A stretch of DNA of 64,000 bases from Methylobacter sp. (GTDB lineage Bacteria > Pseudomonadota > Gammaproteobacteria > Methylococcales > Methylomonadaceae). Below the pieces are notes generated by a model. That model saw nothing but the letters and a program-made list of their open reading frames with translations. It was not told where the DNA came from and ran no database searches. The stretch covers positions 150,457 to 214,456 of the forward strand of contig SCPZ01000097.1 of assembly GCA_004299305.1 (NCBI GenBank). Reading direction: 5' to 3'. Both the position numbers and the translations under genes were made by a program. Shown here piece by piece: positions 52,115 through 64,000 of the stretch (positions within the stretch are counted from its first letter, which is position 1; every line of letters starts with the position of its first letter).

Positions 52115-52838
52115 GCATTGTTGTGTGTTATCAATGTCCTCGTTTTCTGTTTCTAAAAGAGGATTACGCTTCGTATACGCTACTGTCAAATCACCGTCCA
52201 TTGCAATATAAAATAACCGTATTTTAAATGCATCATTTTATGATTTAATTTGTCAGGGTCATTTTATGGGTTTTATATTTGATTTTAATATACTTCGCGC
52301 GGTCACAGTTGCGAATTTCAAAAATGCTGTAACCTAAACTTATAGCGGGTTACTTAGGTATCTACTTTTCGCAAACGTGAGTGCGTGAGGTATGGCGTCA
52401 ATGGTGTTGCTATTTGCCGTGAGTGAATTGTATTCTTCTTGAGTTTAGCTGCGGTGTTTTCCATGTTTTTTTGCCGTATCATCAAAGTGGAGGTGGATAT
52501 GGTAGGATGCACTTGATTTATCTGTGAGGTGAATGATGTCGTGATGTCATCTGTATGTCCCCTGAGAATCGCAGTTTATCTACGAAAGACACGAAATAAA
52601 TCAGTCAGTATGTTGTGTTGATTTGGCTGTTCTCCCTTGGGTGGTAGTCAGTAGCTTGGTGTTTTTTTGTGGGCGAAATGATTTTTTTAGAATGGCAGAG
52701 GAGCGAGGCTATTTTGGTTTATTCCAAGCAGGAAGTGCTATAAATCTTCACTCTTTAGGGTAAGGGGTGTCAATCTTCCTTGATTTAATGAAGGTCGCTA
52801 GATATAATCCCCTGCGTTGTATATGGAGTTTGGCTGTG

Positions 52839-53192
52839 ATGGATAGAAAGCGCTCTACGGTCAGTAAAATTATAAGTTATCAAGTCTTAATTATAATGAT
52901 AATGACGGCAGGATTCGCCTTGATGGGGGGGATGTATGCTCTATCAGCGGTTTTAGGTGGGGTAGCGGCACTTGTTCCAAATTTGTATTTTGCATTGCGG
53001 GTACATAAATCTGCAGGGCAGGAGGCCAGGAAGATTGTAAGATCTTTTTATGCTGGGGAATCGGGCAAGTTATTGTTAACTGGTGCGTTGTTCTTCATGA
53101 TTTTTCAGCTTCCAAACATAGAAATATTACCGCTGCTCGCAGTATATGTAGCAGCTCTATCGGTTTTTTGGTTTGCGCTGTTGATGCGCTGA
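52839..53192 (+). CDS. atpI: ATP synthase protein I
   Basis: Four hydrophobic segments, MYALSAVLGGVAALVPNLYFALRV, immediately upstream of atpB. Confidence 0.9.
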   Translation: MDRKRSTVSKIISYQVLIIMIMTAGFALMGGMYALSAVLGGVAALVPNLYFALRVHKSAGQEARKIVRSFYAGESGKLLLTGALFFMIFQLPNIEILPLLAVYVAALSVFWFALLMR

Positions 53193-53209
53193 CATTATTT
53201 ATATTTTAG

Positions 53210-53992
<783 letters not shown>

Positions 53993-53995
53993 TGA

Positions 53996-54322
<327 letters not shown>

Positions 54323-54362
54323 TTAGGTCGTTTAACTTTAATAGCAACAAGAGGGACGCATC

Positions 54363-54836
54363 GTGAGTATCAATGCTACTCTGATTGGGCAAATGATTAC
54401 CTTTGCACTTCTGGTATGGTTTACCATGAAGTACATTTGGCCGCCTTTATTTGACTCTTTAGAAGAACGTAAAAAGAAAATTGCTGACGGTTTGGCTGCG
54501 GCTGAAAAGGGTCAGGAAGAAATGCACTTGGCAGAGAAAAAAGCCAAAGGTGTTTTAAAAGAAGCCAAAGAACAATCTTCAGAGATTGTTAATCTAGCTC
54601 AAAAACGTGCCAATGAACTTGTCGAAGCATCAAAAGACACCGCGAAGAAAGAAGGTGAACGTTTGATTCTTGTGGCAAAGGCTCAAATTGAGCAGGAAAA
54701 ACAACAGGCTAAAGAAAGTTTGCGTAAAGAAGTGTCAGCCTTGGCTTTGCGTGCAGCAGAACAGATTCTGAGTGCAGAGATTGATAAAACCAAGCACCAA
54801 GACATCCTGAGCAAAATCTCTAATCAATTGGGTTAA
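54363..54836 (+). CDS. atpF: F0F1 ATP synthase subunit B
   Basis: [53 protein letters not shown] start. Confidence 0.97.
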   Translation: MSINATLIGQMITFALLVWFTMKYIWPPLFDSLEERKKKIADGLAAAEKGQEEMHLAEKKAKGVLKEAKEQSSEIVNLAQKRANELVEASKDTAKKEGERLILVAKAQIEQEKQQAKESLRKEVSALALRAAEQILSAEIDKTKHQDILSKISNQLG

Positions 54837-54841
54837 GCATA

Positions 54842-55372
54842 ATGAGCGAACTGGCAACATTGGCAAGGCCTTATGCAGCAGCGGTGTTCAAACGATCCAA
54901 AGAAACAGGCACTACGGAAACGTGGTCGAAGAGTTTGGCGTTTATGTCGGCTGTCCTGGGTGATAATGAAATTTTTGCTTTGGTAGCTAATCCAAAAGTA
55001 AGCAAGGATAGGCTGTCGGTGTTGATGCTTGATATTTGTCAGGGGCAAATAGATGAAGAAGGTGCAAATTTTCTGAAATTATTGGTTCAAAACAACCGTC
55101 TAACATTGGCGTCGACTATTGCGGAGCTATTCGAGGCGTATAAGGCGGAAAGCGAAGGTTATATCGATGTCGAGGTATCTACTGCTTATGCCTTTTCCAA
55201 GGAAGAAAAGCAAAGTTTCAATTTAACGCTGGAAAAAACGCTAAGTAAAAAAGTCCATATGAATGTGACCGTGGATAAATCATTAATCGGTGGCGTATTG
55301 GTACGTGCAGGCGATAGAGTGATAGACGGTTCCATTAGGGGCCAGCTTCAACAACTAGCAAAACGACTCTAA
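54842..55372 (+). CDS. atpH: F0F1 ATP synthase subunit delta
   Basis: [18 protein letters not shown] and [24 protein letters not shown]. Confidence 0.97.
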   Translation: MSELATLARPYAAAVFKRSKETGTTETWSKSLAFMSAVLGDNEIFALVANPKVSKDRLSVLMLDICQGQIDEEGANFLKLLVQNNRLTLASTIAELFEAYKAESEGYIDVEVSTAYAFSKEEKQSFNLTLEKTLSKKVHMNVTVDKSLIGGVLVRAGDRVIDGSIRGQLQQLAKRL

Positions 55373-55391
55373 ACTAGAGCGAGAAAAGAAC

Positions 55392-56933
55392 ATGCAATTA
55401 AACCCATCTGAAATAAGTGATCTGATTAAAAAGAAGATCGAAAACTTCGATTTGAGCGCTGAGTCTCATACAGAAGGTACCGTAGTCAGTGTGACCGACG
55501 GTATTGTACGCGTGCATGGTCTTTCGGAAGCGATGCAAGGCGAGATGCTGGAATTTCCCGGCAATACCTTTGGTATGGCGCTTAACCTCGAAAGAGATTC
55601 CGTGGGTGTGGTGGTATTAGGTTCATACCAACATATCTCTGAAGGCGACACCGTAAAATGCACCGGAAAAATTCTTGAAGTACCTGTTGGAGAAGCGTTG
55701 CTGGGTCGTGTCGTTGATGCGCTGGGTAATCCTATCGACGGCAAGGGCGCTATCGAAACAACCGACACTTCGCCGATTGAAAAAATTGCACCCGGTGTAA
55801 TTGCCCGCCAATCAGTTGAGCAGCCCGTACAATTGGGTTTGAAATCTATTGATGCTATGATTCCTGTTGGCCGTGGTCAACGAGAGTTGATTATTGGCGA
55901 TAGACAAACCGGTAAAACAGCTATTGCGATTGATGCAATTATCAATCAAAAAGGTACCGGTATTAAATGTATCTATGTGGCTATCGGGCAAAAACGCGCA
56001 TCGATTGCCAACGTAGTTCGGAAGCTAGAAGAACATGGCGCAATGGCTCACACGATTGTGGTCTCTGCATCGGCATCTGAATCAGCTGCGTTGCAATTTA
56101 TCGCGCCGTATACCGGCTGTTCAATGGGCGAGTTTTTCAGGGACCGCGGCGAAGATGCACTGATCATTTATGATGATTTAACTAAGCAAGCGTGGGCTTA
56201 TCGCCAGATTTCCTTGTTGCTGCGTCGTCCGCCAGGTCGTGAAGCGTATCCTGGAGACGTGTTCTATTTGCATTCCCGTTTACTGGAAAGAGCGTCACGC
56301 ATTAATGCGGCTGAAGTTGAGAAGTTGACCGGCGGCAAGGTAAAAGGCAAAACCGGTTCATTGACTGCATTGCCTATTATTGAAACCCAAGGCGGCGATG
56401 TATCGGCTTTCGTACCGACTAATGTAATCTCTATTACCGATGGTCAGATATTCCTGGAAAGTAACTTGTTTAACTCCGGCATACGCCCGGCGGTGAATGC
56501 AGGTTTATCGGTATCGCGTGTAGGCGGTGCGGCTCAAACCAAGATCATCAAGAAATTGGGCGGCGGTACGCGTCTTGATTTGGCGCAATACCGCGAGTTG
56601 GCGGCTTTCGCACAGTTTGCATCCGACTTGGATGAAAACACCCGCAAGCAGATTGAACGTGGTCAACGAGTGACTGAGCTGATGAAGCAGAATCAATATT
56701 CGCCGATGTCGGTCGCGCAAATGGCGATTTCGTTGTTTGCTGCGAATGAAGGATTCCTTGATAGCTTGGAAGTTAACAAGGTGCTTGCTTTTGAAGCTGC
56801 CTTACAGTCGTACATGACGTCAGAGCATTCTGAATTAATGAACAACATTAATGCAACTGGCGATTTTAATGACGACATAAGAACGGGTATGCTGACTGCA
56901 ATCCAGACTTTCGTCAAAACTCATAGCTGGTAA
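55392..56933 (+). CDS. atpA: F0F1 ATP synthase subunit alpha
   Basis: [18 protein letters not shown] and [21 protein letters not shown]. Confidence 0.99.
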   Translation: MQLNPSEISDLIKKKIENFDLSAESHTEGTVVSVTDGIVRVHGLSEAMQGEMLEFPGNTFGMALNLERDSVGVVVLGSYQHISEGDTVKCTGKILEVPVGEALLGRVVDALGNPIDGKGAIETTDTSPIEKIAPGVIARQSVEQPVQLGLKSIDAMIPVGRGQRELIIGDRQTGKTAIAIDAIINQKGTGIKCIYVAIGQKRASIANVVRKLEEHGAMAHTIVVSASASESAALQFIAPYTGCSMGEFFRDRGEDALIIYDDLTKQAWAYRQISLLLRRPPGREAYPGDVFYLHSRLLERASRINAAEVEKLTGGKVKGKTGSLTALPIIETQGGDVSAFVPTNVISITDGQIFLESNLFNSGIRPAVNAGLSVSRVGGAAQTKIIKKLGGGTRLDLAQYRELAAFAQFASDLDENTRKQIERGQRVTELMKQNQYSPMSVAQMAISLFAANEGFLDSLEVNKVLAFEAALQSYMTSEHSELMNNINATGDFNDDIRTGMLTAIQTFVKTHSW

Positions 56934-56945
56934 AAGGGTCTTAAG

Positions 56946-57809
56946 ATGGCTGTTGGTAAAGAAATACGCAGCAAAATCGGGAGTATTAAAAATACTCAAA
57001 AGATTACCCGGGCAATGGAGATGGTTGCCGCGAGTAAAATGCGTAAAACAAAAGACAGAATGTTGGCAACACGTCCATACTCCAAAAAAATCGGCCAGAT
57101 TATCAAACATCTGGCCCAGGCCAATCCTGAATATAAACACTCTTTTCTGGTTGAACGCCAGGTTAAGCGAGTTGGGATCATTGTTATTAGTTCTGATAGG
57201 GGCTTGTGCGGCGGACTGAATTCAAATTTATTCAGGAGAACGCTGACCCAAATAATGCAATGGGAAAAAGCCAATGTTGAAGTGGATATTTGTACGATAG
57301 GCACTAAGGCTTTTGGTTTTTTTGGTAACTTGAAAGCGAATCTGGTCGGGCATGTTTCTAAATTGGGCGACACTCCGCATCAGCATGACATTATTGGCAT
57401 CATTAAAATCATGTTGGATGCCTATGAGCAAGGTAGAATTGACGAATTGCATGTAATAAGCAACGAATTCGTTAATACCATGACCCAGAAGCCTACTAGC
57501 GAAAAATTACTACCTGTCGTAGCCGGTGAGCTTGATGAAAACCTAAGCGGTCATTGGGATTACATTTATGAACCTGATGCCAAGGAAGTTTTAGATCACC
57601 TCCTAACCCGATATATCGAGTCTATCGTCTATCAGGGTCTGGTTGAGAATAATGCTTGCGAACAGGCGGCCAGAATGGTGGCGATGAAGAGTGCTTCGGA
57701 TAATGCCGGAAATATTATCAGCGAGTTACAGCTGGTCTATAACAAAGCCCGGCAAGCAGCCATCACTCAGGAAATTTCAGAAATTGTTGCCGGTGCCGCA
57801 GCTGTTTAA
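56946..57809 (+). CDS. atpG: F0F1 ATP synthase subunit gamma
   Basis: [31 protein letters not shown] and [23 protein letters not shown]. Confidence 0.98.
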   Translation: MAVGKEIRSKIGSIKNTQKITRAMEMVAASKMRKTKDRMLATRPYSKKIGQIIKHLAQANPEYKHSFLVERQVKRVGIIVISSDRGLCGGLNSNLFRRTLTQIMQWEKANVEVDICTIGTKAFGFFGNLKANLVGHVSKLGDTPHQHDIIGIIKIMLDAYEQGRIDELHVISNEFVNTMTQKPTSEKLLPVVAGELDENLSGHWDYIYEPDAKEVLDHLLTRYIESIVYQGLVENNACEQAARMVAMKSASDNAGNIISELQLVYNKARQAAITQEISEIVAGAAAV

Positions 57810-57820
57810 GGCGCTCCTGA

Positions 57821-59248
<1,428 letters not shown>

Positions 59249-59273
59249 GTTATACAACGAGTAGGTATCAATC

Positions 59274-59696
59274 ATGACCATGACCGTACATGTAGACATC
59301 GTTAGCGCAGAGAAGGAAATATTTTCCGGATTGGCGGAAATGGTATTTGCTCCTGCTGAACTTGGCGAAGTGGGTATTTCGCCTCGTCATGCGCCATTAA
59401 TATCAAGACTTAAGCCCGGTGAAGTCAGGGTGAAAGTCAGCGATAATGAAGTTTATCCGTTTTATGTGTCAGGCGGTATGCTGGAGATACAACCTAATCT
59501 GGTTACCATACTGGCTGACACAGCGATAAGGGCTAAAGATATTGATGAGGCGGCGGCGCTTGAAGCCAAATCCAGGGCCGAAGAAGCATTAGAAGATAAA
59601 TCAGGGAAAATAGATTTTGCAATGGCTCAGGCGCAATTGACGGATGCCGTCATGCAATTAAGAACGTTGGATAGACTTAGAAAACGCGGCGGGTAG
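59274..59696 (+). CDS. atpC: F0F1 ATP synthase subunit epsilon
   Basis: VHVDIVSAEKEIFSGLAEMVFAPAELGEVGISPRHAPLIS. Confidence 0.97.
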   Translation: MTMTVHVDIVSAEKEIFSGLAEMVFAPAELGEVGISPRHAPLISRLKPGEVRVKVSDNEVYPFYVSGGMLEIQPNLVTILADTAIRAKDIDEAAALEAKSRAEEALEDKSGKIDFAMAQAQLTDAVMQLRTLDRLRKRGG

Positions 59697-59769
59697 TAGT
59701 TGGGGGATATTGCACGGTAGGTTCACGCCCATTGCCTGCATCCATGTGGGCAACATCTCTACCCTTTTT

Positions 59770-59809
59770 AAAAGCCCGGTAACGTGTTAAAGCGCTATCG
59801 GGCTTTTTT
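59770..59809 (+). terminator. Rho-independent terminator of the atp operon
   Basis: aaaagcccg ... cgggctttttt hairpin plus T-run. Confidence 0.8.
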
Positions 59810-59827
59810 GTTTAAACGGGATATCAT

Positions 59828-61225
59828 ATGAAAATAATGACTATTATTCTGGCGGCCGGCAAGGGAACGCGGATGCGTTCGGAACTGCCCAAAGTTTTGC
59901 ATCAAATAGCCAATAGACCATTGCTACAGCATGTTTATGATACAGCTAAGCAGTTGGAAAACAATACCGTCAAGATCGTAGTAGGACACGGCGCTGAGTT
60001 GGTCACTGAAGCGTTAAAGGGTTTGGATGCCGAGTGGGTAGAACAAAAGCAACAGCTAGGCACCGGACATGCCGTTCAGCAGGTCAGCGACCTCCATTCG
60101 ACAAGCTCGGGGCAAACGGGAATTGAAGATAGCGATACTGTCTTAATTTTATATGGTGACGTGCCTTTACTGAAATTAGCAACAGTCAAATTACTGATAT
60201 CAAATGTCGATGATCAGTCTCTGGCTTTACTCACGGTGAATCTTGCTAACCCGGCGGGTTACGGCAGAATAGTTCGCAATCCTGCTGGGCAAGTCGCAAA
60301 AATTGTCGAGGAAAAAGATGCGACAGTCAGCGAAAAACAGATCAACGAAGTCAATACCGGTATCATGGCGGTACAGGGTAAGCAATTAAAAAAATGGCTG
60401 AGCCGGTTAAATAACAGCAATGTTCAGGGCGAATATTATTTAACCGATGTGATTGAAATGGCGGTTGCCGATCGAATTAATGTTGTGACTAGCCAGCCTG
60501 AAACTGAAGACGAGGTGTTGGGTGTAAATAATCGAATACAACTAAGCCACCTTGAGCGGGTTTATCAGCAAGAACAGGCTAATTGTTTGATGGAGCAGGG
60601 CGTTACTCTTAAAGACCCGGCACGTTTTGATCAAAGAGGCACAATAGAAAGCCTGGGGCAAGACATAGAAATCGATATTAATGTGATCTTAGAGGGAAAA
60701 AACAGCATCGGCAGCAATGTTAAAATAGGCGCGAATACCCAGATAAAGAATTCCATTATTGGTGACCATGTAGAAATCCTGGCAAACTGTGTCATAGAAG
60801 ATGCGGTCATAGGGCAAGGCAGTCGGATCGGACCTTACGCAAGATTAAGGCCGGACAGTGTCCTGGGGCAGGATGTCCATATCGGTAATTTTGTAGAGAT
60901 AAAAAAATCATCGGTAGCCGCGGGCAGTAAAATAAACCACTTAAGTTATATCGGCGATACGACTGTGGGCAGTAAAGTCAACATCGGCGCAGGAACCATT
61001 ACTTGTAATTATGATGGCGTTAATAAGTTCAGAACCGTTATTGAAGACGGCGCATTTATAGGCTCGGATAGCCAGTTAATTGCCCCGGTGACGATAGGCA
61101 AAAATGCCACGATAGGTGCCGGATCAACTATCACCAAAGACAGTCCGGAAAATCAGCTGACTTTAAGCAGGGCCAAACAGGTGTCCCTTGCCGGATGGCA
61201 ACGACCAGTAAAAAAGGAGAGCTAA
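59828..61225 (+). CDS. glmU: Bifunctional UDP-GlcNAc pyrophosphorylase / GlcN-1-P acetyltransferase
   Basis: [28 protein letters not shown], left-handed beta-helix hexapeptides and [16 protein letters not shown]. Confidence 0.97.
   Translation: MKIMTIILAAGKGTRMRSELPKVLHQIANRPLLQHVYDTAKQLENNTVKIVVGHGAELVTEALKGLDAEWVEQKQQLGTGHAVQQVSDLHSTSSGQTGIEDSDTVLILYGDVPLLKLATVKLLISNVDDQSLALLTVNLANPAGYGRIVRNPAGQVAKIVEEKDATVSEKQINEVNTGIMAVQGKQLKKWLSRLNNSNVQGEYYLTDVIEMAVADRINVVTSQPETEDEVLGVNNRIQLSHLERVYQQEQANCLMEQGVTLKDPARFDQRGTIESLGQDIEIDINVILEGKNSIGSNVKIGANTQIKNSIIGDHVEILANCVIEDAVIGQGSRIGPYARLRPDSVLGQDVHIGNFVEIKKSSVAAGSKINHLSYIGDTTVGSKVNIGAGTITCNYDGVNKFRTVIEDGAFIGSDSQLIAPVTIGKNATIGAGSTITKDSPENQLTLSRAKQVSLAGWQRPVKKES
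60093..60120. repeat. Dispersed-repeat-like segment inside glmU (tccattcgacaagctcggggcaaacggg)
   Basis: Resembles from memory the widespread 'TTCGACAAGCTCAGG.C.AACGG' intergenic repeat; coincides with extra residues in GlmU. Confidence 0.6.
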
Positions 61226-61226
61226 C

Positions 61227-63065
61227 ATGTGTGGAATTGTAGGCGGTATCGCACAACGAAATGTAGTGCCGATTTTATTGGAGGGTTTGAAACGTTTGGA
61301 ATATCGCGGTTATGATTCGGCAGGCCTTGCAGTTATAAACAATCAGCAAATCTACCGGAAACGGGCGCTGGGCAAAGTTAAAGGACTTGAAACATTGTTG
61401 GAGGCCGAACCCATTTCAGGCTATATCGGCATAGCGCATACCCGTTGGGCTACTCACGGCAAACCCAGTATGGCTAATGCGCATCCGCATATTTGTCGGA
61501 ACAATGTGGCCGTCGTTCATAACGGTATTATTGAAAACCACGAGCATTTAAGGGAGATTCAGCAACAACAGGGTTACGAGTTTACTTCGGAAACAGATAC
61601 CGAAGTTATCGTGCATGAAGTCTATCACGCCATGCAGACCGGACAGACTACTGACGGCTTGCTGAACGCCGTTAAAAAGACCGTTAAAAAACTGGATGGC
61701 GCTTATGCCTTGGGCATAATGAGTCTTGATAATCCCGATACCCTGATAGCATGTAGAAAAGGCAGTCCGCTGGTCATCGGCGTCGGGATAGGCGAGTATT
61801 TTATTGCCTCGGACGTGGCTGCCTTACTCCCTGTTACGCAACGTTTTATTTTTCTGGAAGACGGCGACATTGCGGCTATCACTATAGGCGGGGCGGTTAT
61901 TTATGACCTGAATGATCAGCTTGTCAATCGTTCGATCATAGAAAGCCAGTTGACAGCGGATGCCGTCGATAAAGGCGAGTATCGCCATTATATGTTGAAA
62001 GAGATTTATGAGCAGCCGTTTGCCATATCACAAGCGCTGGAAGGCAGGTTCATCAACAACCGCCTGCAAGAAAACGCATTCGGGCATAACGCCGCCGAAG
62101 TGTTCGATAACATCAAAGCCATCCAGATTTTAGCCTGCGGCACCAGTTACCATGCCGGTTTGGTGGCACGTTACTGGTTTGAAGAGCTGGCCCGCGTCCC
62201 ATGCAGCATCGAAGTGGCTAGTGAGTTTCGCTACAGAAGTCCGGTATTAGCGCCGGATACCTTGATTGTCACCATCTCGCAATCCGGCGAAACCGCCGAT
62301 ACACTGGCGGCGTTGCTGGAAGCCAAGAAACTGGGCGCAAGCTATTCATTAGCCATCTGCAACGTACCGGAAAGTTCGTTGGTTAGGGAATCCGATCTGG
62401 TATTAATGACCCGCGCAGGGCCTGAAATCGGTGTTGCATCAACCAAGGCATTTACCACGCAACTGGTCACATTAATGTTGTTAGTTATTGCGATAGGCAG
62501 GCGCTTTCAGCTGACTGAAATAGTAGAGCAAAAAATCACCTCGGAATTATTCAGTTTGCCGAGAAAAGTTGAAAAAGTATTACAGCTGGACGATGAAATT
62601 AATGCCTTGGCCGAGCAGTTCGCCGAAAAACATCATGCCTTGTTTCTAGGTAGGGGCGCCCATTATCCGATAGCGATGGAAGGCGCGTTAAAATTAAAGG
62701 AAATTTCCTATATTCATGCCGAGGCTTATCCGGCAGGCGAGCTAAAACACGGCCCCTTGGCGTTAATCGATGCCGACATGCCGGTTGTAACCGTAGCGCC
62801 AAACAATAGCCTGCTGGAGAAGCTCAAATCGAATATGCAGGAAGTCAGCGCTAGAGGAGGGCAGCTGATTGTTTTTATGGATGAGACATTAGCTGCGGCA
62901 AATGACGAAAATGTACAAATTGTAAAAATACCCCAAGTAGGTAATGAGATTTCACCGATTGTATACACCATCCCCTTGCAGCTGTTGGCTTATCACGTTG
63001 CTGTTTTAAAGGGTACGGATGTTGATCAGCCCAGAAATCTCGCCAAATCGGTTACGGTGGAATAG
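61227..63065 (+). CDS. glmS: Glutamine--fructose-6-phosphate aminotransferase
   Basis: [33 protein letters not shown] and C-terminal [15 protein letters not shown]. Confidence 0.98.
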   Translation: MCGIVGGIAQRNVVPILLEGLKRLEYRGYDSAGLAVINNQQIYRKRALGKVKGLETLLEAEPISGYIGIAHTRWATHGKPSMANAHPHICRNNVAVVHNGIIENHEHLREIQQQQGYEFTSETDTEVIVHEVYHAMQTGQTTDGLLNAVKKTVKKLDGAYALGIMSLDNPDTLIACRKGSPLVIGVGIGEYFIASDVAALLPVTQRFIFLEDGDIAAITIGGAVIYDLNDQLVNRSIIESQLTADAVDKGEYRHYMLKEIYEQPFAISQALEGRFINNRLQENAFGHNAAEVFDNIKAIQILACGTSYHAGLVARYWFEELARVPCSIEVASEFRYRSPVLAPDTLIVTISQSGETADTLAALLEAKKLGASYSLAICNVPESSLVRESDLVLMTRAGPEIGVASTKAFTTQLVTLMLLVIAIGRRFQLTEIVEQKITSELFSLPRKVEKVLQLDDEINALAEQFAEKHHALFLGRGAHYPIAMEGALKLKEISYIHAEAYPAGELKHGPLALIDADMPVVTVAPNNSLLEKLKSNMQEVSARGGQLIVFMDETLAAANDENVQIVKIPQVGNEISPIVYTIPLQLLAYHVAVLKGTDVDQPRNLAKSVTVE

Positions 63066-63068
63066 ACA

Positions 63069-63614
63069 ATGGCAAAACTATCACTGCAAGAACAATTATT
63101 AAAATCCGGCTTAGTAAGTGCGGTTAAAGCTAAAAGCGTTAAATCCGATAAACGCAAGCAAACCCAGCAGCAGCGCAAGAATAAAGTCGAAGTCGTTGAT
63201 GAGGCCAAAGAGCTGGCTCAAAAAGCACAAGCTGAAAAAGTCGAAAAGGATAGGGAGCTTAACCAGTTACGCCAGCAGCAGGAAGAGCAAAAACAGTTGG
63301 CGGCTCAAATAAAACAGATTATTGAGTTAAACCGGCTGCCTAGGGATGCTGAAGGCCAAGCCTATAATTTTACCGACAATAATAAGGTTAAGCGGCTGTA
63401 TGTCTCGGAGACGATGCGCGATCAAATAGCCGAAGGACGGCTGGCTATTGTAAAGCTAGGGACAAACTATGAAGTGGTTGCCGCCGATACGGCAATAAAA
63501 ATACAGCAGCGCGATGCCGCCAGCGTGATTGTTTTTAATGAGCGAAATAAGATTGCCGATGTGGTCGACGATCCTTATGCGGCGTATCAGGTTCCCGACG
63601 ATTTGATCTGGTAG
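63069..63614 (+). CDS. DUF2058 (YaiL-like) family protein
   Basis: KLSLQEQLLKSGLVSAVKAKSVKSDKRKQTQQQRK...NNKVKRLYVSETMRDQIAEGRLAIVK. Confidence 0.9.
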   Translation: MAKLSLQEQLLKSGLVSAVKAKSVKSDKRKQTQQQRKNKVEVVDEAKELAQKAQAEKVEKDRELNQLRQQQEEQKQLAAQIKQIIELNRLPRDAEGQAYNFTDNNKVKRLYVSETMRDQIAEGRLAIVKLGTNYEVVAADTAIKIQQRDAASVIVFNERNKIADVVDDPYAAYQVPDDLIW

Positions 63615-63637
63615 ATAATCCTAGAAAAATCATTTCG

Positions 63638-63772
63638 TCCACGAAAAGAACGAAAAGCACGAAAAATTTTAAAAGGTGATCAAACCGTAGGTCGTTGCCC
63701 GAAGGGTGGGTTACTAAATTAATACAACATATTGTTTTATTTAGTGTCTTTCGTGATTTTCGTGGATAAACT
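63638..63772. repeat. Imperfect terminal inverted repeats (tccacgaaaagaacgaaaagcacgaaa / tttcgtgattttcgtgga)
   Basis: About 26-nt related arms in opposite orientation flanking about 80 bp without coding signal. Confidence 0.55.
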
Positions 63773-63803
63773 GCTTACCACCTATCACTTTGTTTAAATA
63801 GCA

Positions 63804-63834
63804 CGTCATACCGGCATGGACTGCCGGTATCCAG
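63804..63834. repeat. Hairpin repeat ataccggcatggactgccggtat
   Basis: ataccggca ... tgccggtat palindrome in the terminal intergenic region. Confidence 0.65.
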
Positions 63835-64000
63835 AACACATGGATGTGATCTAAGCCTTGCCATCCCTGGCTTTTGGATTCCGGCAATCCCTTATATCTT
63901 GATTCTGTTCTCTCAAAGAGCCAGAATCCCCGACTGATCATCGGGAGGGCAGCGAGGAAGTCGAGCCATCCCTGAGGCTTAAAGCCTGTCCGGCAGATTG

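Noticed and set aside
52120-52766. Possible hidden gene in the ~650-bp gap before atpI
   Set aside because: No convincing ORF or structured RNA seen by eye; an Rfam/Infernal scan would be needed.

Overview
This 64 kb window looks like a chromosomal segment of a gammaproteobacterium. Gene content and style suggest a methanotroph-like Methylococcales genome, but that is inference. Main blocks: (1) S8 peptidase fragment, ASCH-like protein, cyclophilin with an extra C-terminal domain, acyltransferase 3, HupE/UreJ; (2) a Prs-like / thymidine-AMP phosphorylase-like gene pair, tag, a VOC protein; (3) an NAD-reducing [NiFe] hydrogenase operon hoxFUYH plus maturation protease; (4) a complete dcw cluster on the minus strand from mraZ to lpxC, with rnpB upstream; (5) an orphan histidine kinase / cupredoxin-like / beta-barrel-like trio, and an ABC exporter with a TetR regulator; (6) 6S RNA, zapA, ygfB-like, pepP, ubiH, ubiI-like; (7) tmRNA, a cobalamin adenosyltransferase, the atpIBEFHAGDC operon, glmU, glmS. 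Most genes are ordinary housekeeping genes. The least-explained signal is short interspersed repeats merging with coding sequence. A repeat family at gene ends and intercistronic junctions gives HoxF, HoxU, MurD, MurF and RsmH similar C-terminal tails (LPPS-M/L/V-AV or LPP-x-x-M), all in the same frame and orientation. A 16-bp-stem palindrome is translated in frame inside murG, a repeat-like segment is translated inside glmU, and an inverted repeat forms the end of the ygfB-like gene. No CRISPR array, canonical tRNA/rRNA gene, intact IS element or phage was found.
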